Of a stretch of DNA of 64,000 nucleotides, positions 1 through 7,791 are shown piece by piece (position 1 is the first letter of the stretch; the number at the start of each line of letters is the position of its first letter). The translations under genes and the position numbers were made by a program. Below the pieces are notes generated by a model. The model was not told the origin of the DNA. It saw only the letters and a list, made by a program, of their open reading frames with translations, and made no database searches. The stretch is from Primorskyibacter flagellatus. GTDB taxonomy: Bacteria; Pseudomonadota; Alphaproteobacteria; Rhodobacterales; Rhodobacteraceae. Location: NCBI RefSeq assembly GCF_014638275.1, contig NZ_BMFJ01000001.1, positions 1,910,338-1,974,337 of the forward strand, written 5' to 3'.

Positions 1-11
1 GGTGTCATCCT

Positions 12-61
12 CGGACCAGATCCGAGGATCTCCCCGGCCAGAGCTCCTCGGATCTGGTCCG
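12..61. repeat. Perfect 17-bp inverted repeat, dispersed palindrome family
   Basis: Arms at 12-28 and 45-61 are exact reverse complements, separated by 16 bases. The element lies 3' of the ABC ATPase gene that ends at 106. Its left half (gtcatcctcgg...gatccg) resembles the element at 44520-44604, so this looks like one family of intergenic palindromes. It could act as a terminator or mRNA stabiliser for the minus-strand gene, but no T-tract follows. Confidence 0.7.
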
Positions 62-105
62 TGGGTGGCGGACAGCCGGGTGACGACTTGGGATCAGCCT
101 ATCCT

Positions 106-1191
106 CTACCCCGCCGCCGGAAAGACAAAGCATCTGTCGCGCCGGATCGTCAGCCAGAGCGGCTTGCCCGGTTTCGGCAGGAAAACATTCGGCACCGTCG
201 CCTTGATAAGCGATCCGTCGTGGTCCATCCGGAACTCCACAAGGCTTTCGTTGCCCATGAAGCGCGCACGCACCACGACGCCGCGCGCCGGAGTGCCGTC
301 CTGCACCGTGGCGAGGGGGCCCGAGCCGTTGCGGTCGAAGTCGATCTTCAGATGCTGCGGGCGTATCACGATGTCCACCGCCTGCCCGTCCGCGACACCG
401 GGAGCGAGGAACTGGCCGAAGGGCGTTTCAGTCAGCGCCCCCTGAACGGTTCCGCGTATCACGTTGACATCGCTGAAGAAGGCGACGGCTTCGCGGTCCA
501 CCGGGGCATTGTAGATGTTGTAGGGCGCGCCCTGCTGCACGATCTTGCCGTCCCGCATCAGGGCGATGTCGTCGGCCATGCGCATGGCCTCGTCGGGTTC
601 ATGGGTCACCAGCAGGACGGCGGTGCCTGAATCCTTGAGCACCGCCAGAGTGGTGTCGCGAATTTCGTCCCGCAGGCGGTTGTCGAGGCCGGAGAAGGGT
701 TCGTCCATCAGCATGATGCGCGGACCCGGTGCCAGGGCCCGGGCCAGGGCGACGCGCTGCTGTTCCCCGCCCGACAACTCATGCGGCCAGGCGTCGATGA
801 AGCGGCGCAGGTTGACACGGTCGAGCATGGTTTCCACCCGCGCCCTCCGCTCCGCCGCCGGGCCGGTCAGTCCGAAGGCGACGTTGTCGGCGACCGACAG
901 GTGCGGAAACAAAGCGAAGTCCTGGAACATCAGACCGATACGGCGGTGTTCGGCGGGGACATGGGTGTGGCTGTCACAGATCACGGCACCGTCGACGAGG
1001 ATCTCTCCGGCGTCCTGGTTTTCGACCCCGGCAATCATGCGCAGCGTCGTGGATTTGCCACAGCCGGAGGGGCCGAGAAGGCAGGTCACCTGCCCCGGCA
1101 GGATCGACAGCGACACGTGATCCACCACCGCGCGGCCCTCGAACCGGCGCGTCAGGTTGCGGATTTCCAGCCTTGGGGTCTGCCCGGTCAC
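106..1191 (-). CDS. ABC transporter ATP-binding protein, Fe3+/spermidine type (FbpC/PotA-like)
   Basis: 361-residue cytoplasmic ATPase that would energise import of iron(III), polyamine or a similar solute. Walker A is GPSGCGKST at residues 40-48, the Q-loop Gln is at 90, the signature LSGGE at 139-143, Walker B IMLMDEP at 159-165 and the switch His in VTH at 197. Residues from about 230 onward form a TOBE-like C-terminal region typical of the FbpC/PotA/MalK class. The start is a GTG at 1191 preceded by a GGAGGAAGG ribosome site. No permease or binding protein is adjacent in the window, so the substrate cannot be assigned; partners may lie left of the window. Confidence 0.88.
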   Translation of the reverse strand: MTGQTPRLEIRNLTRRFEGRAVVDHVSLSILPGQVTCLLGPSGCGKSTTLRMIAGVENQDAGEILVDGAVICDSHTHVPAEHRRIGLMFQDFALFPHLSVADNVAFGLTGPAAERRARVETMLDRVNLRRFIDAWPHELSGGEQQRVALARALAPGPRIMLMDEPFSGLDNRLRDEIRDTTLAVLKDSGTAVLLVTHEPDEAMRMADDIALMRDGKIVQQGAPYNIYNAPVDREAVAFFSDVNVIRGTVQGALTETPFGQFLAPGVADGQAVDIVIRPQHLKIDFDRNGSGPLATVQDGTPARGVVVRARFMGNESLVEFRMDHDGSLIKATVPNVFLPKPGKPLWLTIRRDRCFVFPAAG

Positions 1192-1282
1192 GCTCTGCCT
1201 TCCTCCCCGAGGGAAACGCTCGGGTTTCGACAGGAGTTATCCCCGGGACGCGCCGGACGCAACCGCGCCGGCGATCAGCAGG

Positions 1283-2398
1283 TCAGGCGATCAGGTCAAA
1301 GGCCGCCTCGGCCCGGATTTCTCCGTTGACCTGAACCAATAGGCGATGCGGGCCGGGATGCAGGCGGAAGGTCGTCGCGTCGCCCTTCAGCGGGTGTCGC
1401 TTGGACAGGCGGAGCGGCTTGCCCGGCGGGATTTCGGCCTGCTTCAGCTTGAACACCTTGCGCCCGGGGCGGCCCGACGGGCGGTGGAATTCGATGATGT
1501 AGTCGACCAGAACGGGCTGCGCGCCCTCGGCGCGAAGGTCGAGGTCGAAGGTCAGCGCGTCACCAACCGCGACCTTCGCGGCGGCCAGCGTGACATCGAC
1601 CGCCACCCCTTTGCCGGAGCCGTACCCGAGCAGGGCCAGCGCCTGCGGATCGCCCGCCTTGACGAGGCCGCGGAGGGCATGGCGCGTCATCCAGTCCAGT
1701 TCCGCCGGGTCCTGTGCCCCGCCCTGCCACGCCCGAAGGCGGTCAAGCACCGTCGCGGCGTCCTTCTTGGCGATGTCGTTGAGGTGGTTGGCGACGGAGC
1801 GGGTGACAAACCGCGTCGGATCGGCGTGCAGGCGGTCCAGCAGCGGCATCGCACGCCCCGGATCGGTGGCGATGCCGACACCCCAGGGCAGCTTGGGCCG
1901 CGTGCCTTCGCTGACCAGACGGCGGACGTGATAGCTGGGGTGCCCGGCCCAGTCCGACAGGCGGTCATAGGTCTCGTCCGGCCAGCGGTTCAGGAAATGG
2001 CGGATCGCGTATTCCATCGAAAACCGCTGCGTTACCGCCTCGATCAGGTCCAGTGCGCGGTCACGGTGAGCCTCCAGTCCGGCGATCACGGCATAGTCGC
2101 CAAGCGGGCAAAAGATGAAGTCGCCGAAATCGTCGTCCCTGAGGGCCGGGTCGAGCGGAGGCGGCAGGGCGGCCTCGATCAGGTCGGCGGCGGCCGGGAA
2201 ATCGTCGGGCAATGCAGGGCCCAGGCAGTCCGCGATCCAGGCGATGCGCTGCTTCAGCTCGAGTTCGGGGAAGCGGGACAGCACGCGGGATTCAAACCCG
2301 GGATCGAAATCCGGATCGGCCGCACGAAAGAGGCCGGCGAGGTAGCCGACCTTTTCCGCGTTAAACAACTGGTCCTTGAGCGAATAGCCCTGTGCCAT
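1283..2398 (-). CDS. AlkC-like DNA alkylation repair glycosylase (HEAT-like repeats plus Ig-like tail)
   Basis: 371 residues from the ATG at 2398. The reading frame extends further upstream into the neighbouring dehydrogenase gene, but this ATG starts just after that gene's stop and begins the family-like sequence MAQGYSLKDQLFNAEKV. The N-terminal pattern (LFN..KV..LA...., DPDFDPGFESRVL) resembles the AlkC branch of the AlkC/AlkD HEAT-repeat glycosylases, which excise alkylated purines. The last roughly 100 residues look like a beta-rich Ig-like domain, as described for AlkC. It follows the SDR gene by 10 bases and is probably co-transcribed. A second HEAT-type glycosylase lies at 51168. Confidence 0.72.
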   Translation of the reverse strand: MAQGYSLKDQLFNAEKVGYLAGLFRAADPDFDPGFESRVLSRFPELELKQRIAWIADCLGPALPDDFPAAADLIEAALPPPLDPALRDDDFGDFIFCPLGDYAVIAGLEAHRDRALDLIEAVTQRFSMEYAIRHFLNRWPDETYDRLSDWAGHPSYHVRRLVSEGTRPKLPWGVGIATDPGRAMPLLDRLHADPTRFVTRSVANHLNDIAKKDAATVLDRLRAWQGGAQDPAELDWMTRHALRGLVKAGDPQALALLGYGSGKGVAVDVTLAAAKVAVGDALTFDLDLRAEGAQPVLVDYIIEFHRPSGRPGRKVFKLKQAEIPPGKPLRLSKRHPLKGDATTFRLHPGPHRLLVQVNGEIRAEAAFDLIA

Positions 2399-2408
2399 CG
2401 GCCCCGTC

Positions 2409-3188
2409 TCAGGTGGTGGAGTTGAACGCCCCGCCGTCCAGCAGGATGTTCTGACCGACCATGAACCCGGCATGTGTCGAACACATGAAAGCACAGGTCG
2501 CGCCAAATTCCGAGGCAAGCCCGATGCGCCCCGTGGGGTTGGCACCGTCGCGGGCCTTGGTCGCCTGTTCCACCGTGATGCCCTCGCGCTTGGCGGCGGC
2601 TTCTGCCAGCGAAACGGCGCGGTCGGTGTCGTGCAGCCCCGGGAGCAGGTTGTTGATCGTCACGCCGTGCTTTGCCACCTGCCGGGCGGTGCCCGCGACA
2701 TAGCCGGTCAGCCCGGCGCGTGCCGAATTCGACAGGCCAAGCTGCGCGATCGGAGAGCGGACGGAGGCGGAAGTGATATTGACCACCCGGCCCCAGCCCT
2801 TTTCGATCATTCCCGGAAGAAGCGCTTTCATCAGCGCGATCGGGGTCAGCATGTTGGCGTCGAGCGCCTTAATGAAATCCTCGCGCTCCCAGTCCGTCCA
2901 GAAACCCGGGGGCGGGCCGCCCGCGTTGTTGACAAGAATATCCACCGTTCCGGCGGCGTCGAGCACCTTCGCGCGCCCCTCCTCCGTCGTGATGTCGGCG
3001 TCCACGGCGGTCACGTTGACGTTATGGCGGCTGCGGATGTCCTCTGCCGTCTTTTCCAGCGCCTCCGCCCCGCGGGCGTTCAGCACAAGGTCAACGCCGG
3101 CCTCGGCCAGCGCCATCGCGCAGCCCCTGCCCAGCCCCTTCGACGACGCGCAGACCACTGCGCGCTTGCCTGCGATACCCAGGTCCAT
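2409..3188 (-). CDS. SDR family oxidoreductase with non-canonical active site
   Basis: 259-residue Rossmann-fold protein of the short-chain dehydrogenase/reductase family. The cofactor loop is ASSKGLG at residues 14-20 (in place of TGxxxGxG) and NNAG is at 87-90. Ser140 sits at the usual catalytic Ser position (VVNITSAS). At the YxxxK position the sequence reads LSNSARAGL (152-160), so Ser153 and Arg157 replace Tyr and Lys. The end LLDGG is typical of 3-oxoacyl-ACP-reductase-like SDRs. The substrate is unknown, and canonical hydride-transfer chemistry is doubtful. It is the first gene of a likely two-gene unit with the AlkC-like gene. Confidence 0.8.
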   Translation of the reverse strand: MDLGIAGKRAVVCASSKGLGRGCAMALAEAGVDLVLNARGAEALEKTAEDIRSRHNVNVTAVDADITTEEGRAKVLDAAGTVDILVNNAGGPPPGFWTDWEREDFIKALDANMLTPIALMKALLPGMIEKGWGRVVNITSASVRSPIAQLGLSNSARAGLTGYVAGTARQVAKHGVTINNLLPGLHDTDRAVSLAEAAAKREGITVEQATKARDGANPTGRIGLASEFGATCAFMCSTHAGFMVGQNILLDGGAFNSTT

Positions 3189-3231
3189 GTACTCTCCCTT
3201 CCGGGCCGGGGGGCCCGTTATCTGTCTGTTT

Positions 3232-3255
3232 GCAATCGGATGTTATCCTGATTGC
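3232..3255. promoter_or_regulatory. Imperfect palindrome in the SDR/Hint divergent gap
   Basis: Arms gcaatc (3232-3237) and gattgc (3250-3255) are perfect reverse complements, with a further ggat/atcc pair inside (3238-3241 and 3245-3248). It lies 44 bases upstream of the SDR start and about 120 bases upstream of the Hint gene, in a divergent intergenic region. It fits a dimeric repressor operator, but no regulator gene is adjacent. Confidence 0.35.
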
Positions 3256-3372
3256 CTGTGAACACCGCAACAATGACGGCAAATGACCCGGTACCCGCCC
3301 GGATGCCGCCACAATCGACGCCTAGACCTCTTTGTGCCGGAGCCATCCGGCGGAGGAAAGGTGCAAAGAGTC

Positions 3373-4398
3373 ATGATATCCGCCATCGCCAAGCCTGCAG
3401 CCTCGATCCCGGTGTTCCGCGCCAGGGATCTGACCTGCGTGCACGGCGCGAACGAAGGCGATGAACTGACCTTTGCGGACGAACTGATGCTCGACGATAC
3501 CTACTGGTTCGCGGACCACGCACGCCAGACCCGGCTCGGGCTGGAAAGCGCGGATAACGGCGACATCTCCATCGGTGAGGACACCGGCGCGGGAACCCCC
3601 GGCGCCTCCGTCCACCTCGATTCCTGCCTGACCTTCATGTCGCCCGACGGCACCACCACCGAGATTCTCGTGTTGGTAGAGGTCGACATGTTCGGCGACG
3701 CGGCCAATGTCTACGCCCTGCCGCTGGCCCCGCTTGTCGCGCGCACCGACTACACGCTGGTCGGGGTCGATACGGAAACCGCCTCGCGCAAGTTCGCCGA
3801 GGTCGCCTGCGTGTCCTTCACCCGCGGCACCCGTATCACGCTGGCCTCGGGGGCACAGAAGACAATCGAATCGCTGAAGGTTGGCGACCGCGTCCTGACC
3901 CGCGACAACGGGGTACAGGCGGTGCGCTGGATCGGTCATTCCACCGTGCGCGCCGTCGGGGACTTCGCCCCGATCGTGATCCGCGCCGGCGCTTTGAACA
4001 ACGACCGCGACCTTGTCGTCAGCCCCGACCACCGGCTGTTCATCTACCAGCGCGAGGACGCCATCGGCGCAGGCCGACGCGAGGTTCTGGTCAAGGCCCG
4101 TCATCTGGTAAACGGTGGCTCCGTCGTGCAGCAGGACGGCGGGTTCGTAGAATACTTCCAGCTGCTCTTTGACGGGCATGAAATCATCTATGCCGAAGGA
4201 ATCGCAGCGGAAACCCTGCTGGTCGACACCCGGACCCGCGCCGCGCTGCCGCCCGAACTCGACGAGGTACTGGCGCGCGCCCTGCCCGGCCACTCCGACC
4301 GCGCGCACCTGAACTACGAGGTGCAGCAGACCCTGCTCGACAAGCCCGACGCGGCCGATCTGCTGCGCGCCGCCTCCGGCCGCCCCGGTACGCGCTAG
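3373..4398 (+). CDS. Hint (hedgehog/intein) domain protein
   Basis: 341 residues from ATG 3373; an in-frame GTG at 3361 is the alternative start. Residues 1-140 form an N-terminal module rich in acidic and polar residues that I do not recognise. Residues about 144-285 form a Hint domain: SFTRGT (148-153), the core KVGDRVLTRDNGVQAVRWIG (169-188) and the His motif SPDHRLF (217-223). The usual nucleophile Cys in the CFTxGT motif is Ser148; Cys146 lies two residues before it. Hint proteins of this type are common in Rhodobacteraceae and are proposed to autoprocess, but their role is unknown. No signal peptide is evident. Confidence 0.8.
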   Translation: MISAIAKPAASIPVFRARDLTCVHGANEGDELTFADELMLDDTYWFADHARQTRLGLESADNGDISIGEDTGAGTPGASVHLDSCLTFMSPDGTTTEILVLVEVDMFGDAANVYALPLAPLVARTDYTLVGVDTETASRKFAEVACVSFTRGTRITLASGAQKTIESLKVGDRVLTRDNGVQAVRWIGHSTVRAVGDFAPIVIRAGALNNDRDLVVSPDHRLFIYQREDAIGAGRREVLVKARHLVNGGSVVQQDGGFVEYFQLLFDGHEIIYAEGIAAETLLVDTRTRAALPPELDEVLARALPGHSDRAHLNYEVQQTLLDKPDAADLLRAASGRPGTR

Positions 4399-4434
4399 AG
4401 GCGCGCCGATTGACGGCTCCGGCCGGCCGTGCCT

Positions 4435-4457
4435 AACCTCCGGCAGTTCCGGAGGTT
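4435..4457 (+). promoter_or_regulatory. Ribosome-site-occluding stem-loop
   Basis: Arms aacctccgg (4435-4443) and ccggaggtt (4449-4457) pair perfectly around a 5-base loop. The right arm contains GGAGG (4451-4455), the ribosome binding site of the gene starting at 4463 with 7-base spacing. When folded, the hairpin would hide that site. It could also serve as the terminator of the Hint gene, although no T-tract follows. Confidence 0.55.
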
Positions 4458-4462
4458 CGCGA

Positions 4463-4885
4463 ATGTTCCGTTCCATCTGTCTGCTCTCGCTGCTCGCCCC
4501 GCCCGCGCTGGCGGAGGTCATCGTACGTACAGACGCCCCCGCGCCGGTGACCGCCGTGCTTCAGGCGCAGGCCGACGCCAATGGCGAAAGCTTCGAGGGG
4601 GCCTATGGCTGGGAACTCGACCTTGAAGGGGACGGTACGACGGAATGGCTGGTGCAGGGCATCTATCCGTTCACCGGCGGCAACTCCTTCTACGTGCGCA
4701 CCTATCTCTTCGACGGCGCGGACACCGGATTTGGTGCGCATCAGGACATCGGCATGGACCGGTCGCTGAAACGGGTGGAGCGGGAGGGGCGGATGATATC
4801 CCTCGTCATCTACGAAATGCTGGCCAACGACGCCCGCTGCTGTCCGAGCGGGGAGAGCGTGCGCCTGCTGGAGATCGGCAACTAG
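4463..4885 (+). CDS. Small exported hypothetical protein
   Basis: 140 residues. The first about 17 residues (MFRSICLLSLLAPPALA) form a signal peptide with an ALA cleavage site. The mature part has no motif I recognise; it contains a DLEGDGTTEWLV segment like the short Asp-Gly repeats of FG-GAP/EF-hand proteins, and a CC pair near the C-terminus. It has a good ribosome site (GGAGG, 7 bases before ATG) buried in a stem-loop. It lies between the Hint gene and prfC, all on the plus strand. Function unknown; probably periplasmic. Confidence 0.65.
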   Translation: MFRSICLLSLLAPPALAEVIVRTDAPAPVTAVLQAQADANGESFEGAYGWELDLEGDGTTEWLVQGIYPFTGGNSFYVRTYLFDGADTGFGAHQDIGMDRSLKRVEREGRMISLVIYEMLANDARCCPSGESVRLLEIGN

Positions 4886-4925
4886 CCCGGCTTGCCGTTT
4901 CTTGCCGGGCTGTTATATCCGCGCC

Positions 4926-6533
4926 ATGCTGGACACGCCCACCAACCGCCCCGACCTGCCGCCGGAAATCGCCCGGCGCCGTACCTTCGCGATCATCTCG
5001 CATCCCGATGCGGGCAAGACGACGCTGACGGAAAAGTTCCTGCTGTTCGGCGGCGCGATCCAGATGGCCGGACAGGTGCGCGCCAAGGGCGAGGCGCGAC
5101 GCACGCGGTCCGACTTCATGCAGATGGAGAAGGACCGGGGCATTTCCGTCTCCGCCTCTGCAATGTCCTTCGATTACAAGACGTTCCGGTTCAATCTTGT
5201 CGATACGCCCGGCCACTCGGATTTCTCCGAGGACACGTACCGGACCCTCACCGCCGTCGACGCCGCCGTGATGGTGATCGACGGGGCCAAGGGGGTGGAG
5301 AGCCAGACCCGGAAACTGTTCGAAGTCTGCCGCCTGCGCGACCTGCCGATCCTGACATTCTGCAACAAGATGGACCGGGAAAGTCGGGATACTTTCGACA
5401 TTATTGACGAAATACAGGAAAACCTTGCGATCGACGTGACTCCGGCCTCCTGGCCAATCGGTGTCGGGTCGGATTTCATTGGCTGCTACGACATCCTGCG
5501 CGACCGGCTGGAGCTGATGGACCGGAAGGACCGCAACCGTGTGTCCGAAACGGTAGAGATCAATGGCCTGGACGATCCGAAGCTGGCGGAGCACGTTCCA
5601 GCCGCGCTGCTCGACAAGCTGCGTGAGGAGCTGGAGATGGCGAAGGAGCTGCTGCCCACGCTCGACCCGCAGGCGGTACTCGAAGGGCATATGACGCCGA
5701 TCTGGTTCGGCTCTGCCATCAACTCCTTCGGGGTCAAGGAACTGATGGAGGGTATCTCGAAATACGGGCCCGAGCCGCAGGTGCAGTCGGCCGAACCGCG
5801 GCAGATCTCTCCGGAAGAAACCAAGGTTTCCGGCTTTGTTTTCAAGGTACAAGCCAACATGGACCCGAAACACCGGGACCGCGTGGCATTCGTCCGCCTC
5901 GCCTCCGGACACTTTGAGCGCGGGATGAAATTGACGCATGTGCGCAGCAAGAAGCCCATGGCGATTTCCAACCCCGTGCTGTTCCTCGCCGCCGACCGTG
6001 AACTGGCCGAGGAAGCCTGGGCCGGTGACATCATCGGCATCCCGAACCACGGCCAGCTGCGCATCGGCGACACGCTGACGGAGGGCGAGGCGCTGCGCGT
6101 GACCGGCATTCCGTCCTTCGCGCCTGAGCTGCTGCAATCGGTGCGTGCGGGGGACCCGATGAAGGCGAAGCACCTCGAGAAAGCGCTGATGCAGTTCGCG
6201 GAGGAAGGCGCGGCCAAGGTCTTCAAGCCCTCCTTCGGCTCCGGCTTTATCGTCGGCGTCGTTGGTGCGCTGCAGTTCGAGGTTCTCGGCAGCCGGATCG
6301 AGCTGGAATACGGCCTGCCGGTGCGGTTCGAGACGTCGCAGTTTACCTCTGCGAGATGGGTAAAGGGAGAGCGGCAAGCTGTTGATAAGTTTGTGAATGC
6401 AAACAAACAGCATATCGCCACCGATCATGACGGCGACGTCGTTTACCTGACGCGTCTGCAATGGGACATCGACCGCGTCGAAAGAGATTACCCGGACGTG
6501 AAGCTGACCGCGACCAAGGAAATGATGGTCTGA
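4926..6533 (+). CDS. prfC: Peptide chain release factor 3
   Basis: 535-residue translational GTPase that recycles RF1/RF2 from the ribosome after termination. GTPase motifs: G1 SHPDAGKTT (25-33), G2 RGIS (71-74), G3 DTPGH (93-97) and G4 NKMD (147-150). The rest matches RF3 domains II and III in length and pattern. The frame stays open upstream to a TTG at 4902, but the ATG at 4926 gives the usual RF3 start before the RRRTFAIISHPDAGK segment. It starts 40 bases after the small exported protein gene. Confidence 0.93.
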   Translation: MLDTPTNRPDLPPEIARRRTFAIISHPDAGKTTLTEKFLLFGGAIQMAGQVRAKGEARRTRSDFMQMEKDRGISVSASAMSFDYKTFRFNLVDTPGHSDFSEDTYRTLTAVDAAVMVIDGAKGVESQTRKLFEVCRLRDLPILTFCNKMDRESRDTFDIIDEIQENLAIDVTPASWPIGVGSDFIGCYDILRDRLELMDRKDRNRVSETVEINGLDDPKLAEHVPAALLDKLREELEMAKELLPTLDPQAVLEGHMTPIWFGSAINSFGVKELMEGISKYGPEPQVQSAEPRQISPEETKVSGFVFKVQANMDPKHRDRVAFVRLASGHFERGMKLTHVRSKKPMAISNPVLFLAADRELAEEAWAGDIIGIPNHGQLRIGDTLTEGEALRVTGIPSFAPELLQSVRAGDPMKAKHLEKALMQFAEEGAAKVFKPSFGSGFIVGVVGALQFEVLGSRIELEYGLPVRFETSQFTSARWVKGERQAVDKFVNANKQHIATDHDGDVVYLTRLQWDIDRVERDYPDVKLTATKEMMV

Positions 6534-6672
6534 CGGGGCTGCGGCTCTCTTGCCAGACCTGCGTGATGCGGCCAGTCTGCGGGGATGGTTCATATCGTAA
6601 CGTCAAATTCCTACCTGCCCGGGAAACCTGTGGATAACAATAGGTACCGTCCGGGAGTCAGGGGCTTGGAAC

Positions 6673-6687
6673 TTGACGTTGACGTCA
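6673..6687. promoter_or_regulatory. Operator-like TTGACGTTGACGTCA element
   Basis: The 15-mer TTGACGTTGACGTCA contains the palindrome TGACGTCA (6680-6687) preceded by a half-site TTGACGT. A related ACGTCAA half-site lies at about 6600. It sits 16 bases before the ATG of the glycosyltransferase gene. The pattern resembles MerR-family operators (LiuR-like) known upstream of acyl-CoA metabolism genes in proteobacteria, but the downstream gene is unrelated to that pathway. The assignment is inference. Confidence 0.35.
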
Positions 6688-6703
6688 GGGGACTGTGCCT
6701 CGC

Positions 6704-7645
6704 ATGACGACCTGGGGGATTGTCAGCACGATCAAGGCGCCCCTGCGCGCAGTGCTCGACTTTGCCGCGTGGCACCTCGAACTCGGCGCGCATCGCCTTT
6801 ACCTGCATCTCGACGAACCGGATGACGCGACCTTTGCGGTGCTCAAGTCCCATCCCCGGATCCGCCCTGTGGTCACGGACGACGCCTATTGGATCAAATC
6901 CGGCCGCCCCCGTCCCCGCAAGCACCAGCCGCGCCAGACCTACAACGCCTCTCTCACCTATGCGAAGCGGGCGGATGTCGATTGGTTGGGGCATCTGGAT
7001 GCCGATGAATTCCTTGTGCTTTCCGGTCGTCTTTCCGACCATCTTGCGGTGCTGCCAAGCGGTTGCCACGTCGCGCGCATCCGCCCGATGGAGGCGCTGG
7101 CCGACGCGAAGGGTCCCCTTTTGCCGTTCAAGACGCTGGTGCTGAATCGGGCGGAGCGGCGCAGACTCGCGCAAGAGGTCTGGCCGACCTATGGCCCCTA
7201 TCTCAACGGCGGATTCCTGAGCCATGTGGCGGGGAAGATATTCGTTCGCACCGGCCTGCGGGACGCCGACTTCCGGATACACAATTTCTACACCGGAGGT
7301 GTGGAGAACCCGGGGGCGGAGGAACTCGACACGGTTAACCTCGCGCATCTGCACGCAAAGTCCTGGGAACAATGGCTCGCAAGCTACCGATATCGCCACG
7401 AAAACGGGTCCTACCGTGCGGAGCTGAAACCGGAGCGGCCGCGCGACAAGGGCGGATTAACGCTTAACGAGCTGTTCGCCACGATCGAGGCGGAGGGGGG
7501 CGAAACGGCGCTGATGACGTTCTTCGATGAGGTCTGTGCAGCAACACCCGATCACCTTTCGCGCCTGTCTCGCGCGGAGCTGCTGCGCGAGGTTTCCCTG
7601 CCGCTCGATGCCGTAAGGGAAAAACACTTTCCCGGATTTGTCTGA
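6704..7645 (+). CDS. Glycosyltransferase family 2-like protein
   Basis: 313 residues from ATG 6704; an in-frame GTG at 6695 is possible. The N-terminus (TTWGIVSTIKAPLRAVLDFAAWHLELGAH) and the HLDADEF motif (residues 98-103, DxD = Asp99 and Asp101) match the Glyco_tranf_2_4 group of nucleotide-sugar-dependent transferases, often found in Rhodobacteraceae as single genes. The cytoplasmic catalytic domain fills most of the protein, with no membrane segment. The acceptor is unknown; extracellular polysaccharide or LPS decoration is plausible. Confidence 0.75.
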   Translation: MTTWGIVSTIKAPLRAVLDFAAWHLELGAHRLYLHLDEPDDATFAVLKSHPRIRPVVTDDAYWIKSGRPRPRKHQPRQTYNASLTYAKRADVDWLGHLDADEFLVLSGRLSDHLAVLPSGCHVARIRPMEALADAKGPLLPFKTLVLNRAERRRLAQEVWPTYGPYLNGGFLSHVAGKIFVRTGLRDADFRIHNFYTGGVENPGAEELDTVNLAHLHAKSWEQWLASYRYRHENGSYRAELKPERPRDKGGLTLNELFATIEAEGGETALMTFFDEVCAATPDHLSRLSRAELLREVSLPLDAVREKHFPGFV

Positions 7646-7664
7646 CACTTAAGCCGTTACAGAT

Positions 7665-7693
7665 TTGACGAAACAGGATTTTTCCGTTATCTC
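7665..7693 (+). promoter_or_regulatory. Sigma70-type promoter of the DEAD-box helicase
   Basis: -35 TTGACG at 7665-7670 and -10 TATCTC at 7688-7693 with a 17-base spacer. Predicted transcription start near 7700 gives a leader of about 90 bases before the ATG at 7792. Confidence 0.5.
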
Positions 7694-7695
7694 CG

Positions 7696-7784
7696 CGTCA
7701 GTTGGGCCAGTCTGATCACTCTCAGTGCCATCCGGGCAACCGGCCCTCCCTGCTGCGCGGGCCAAGACGTGTCCGCAACTGACG
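7696..7784 (+). promoter_or_regulatory. Long-range paired arms in helicase leader
   Basis: CGTCAGTTG (7696-7704) and CAACTGACG (7776-7784) are exact 9-base reverse complements. They would close a fold spanning almost the whole 5' leader. The right arm lies 7 bases before the start codon, where the ribosome binds. This is compatible with structure-dependent, for example cold-responsive, translation of an RNA helicase mRNA. It needs the transcription start to lie at or before 7696. Confidence 0.4.
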
Positions 7785-7791
7785 GATACGC

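Noticed and set aside
4806..6593. 595-residue minus-strand open frame
   Set aside because: Antisense to prfC, whose GTPase motifs are all intact.
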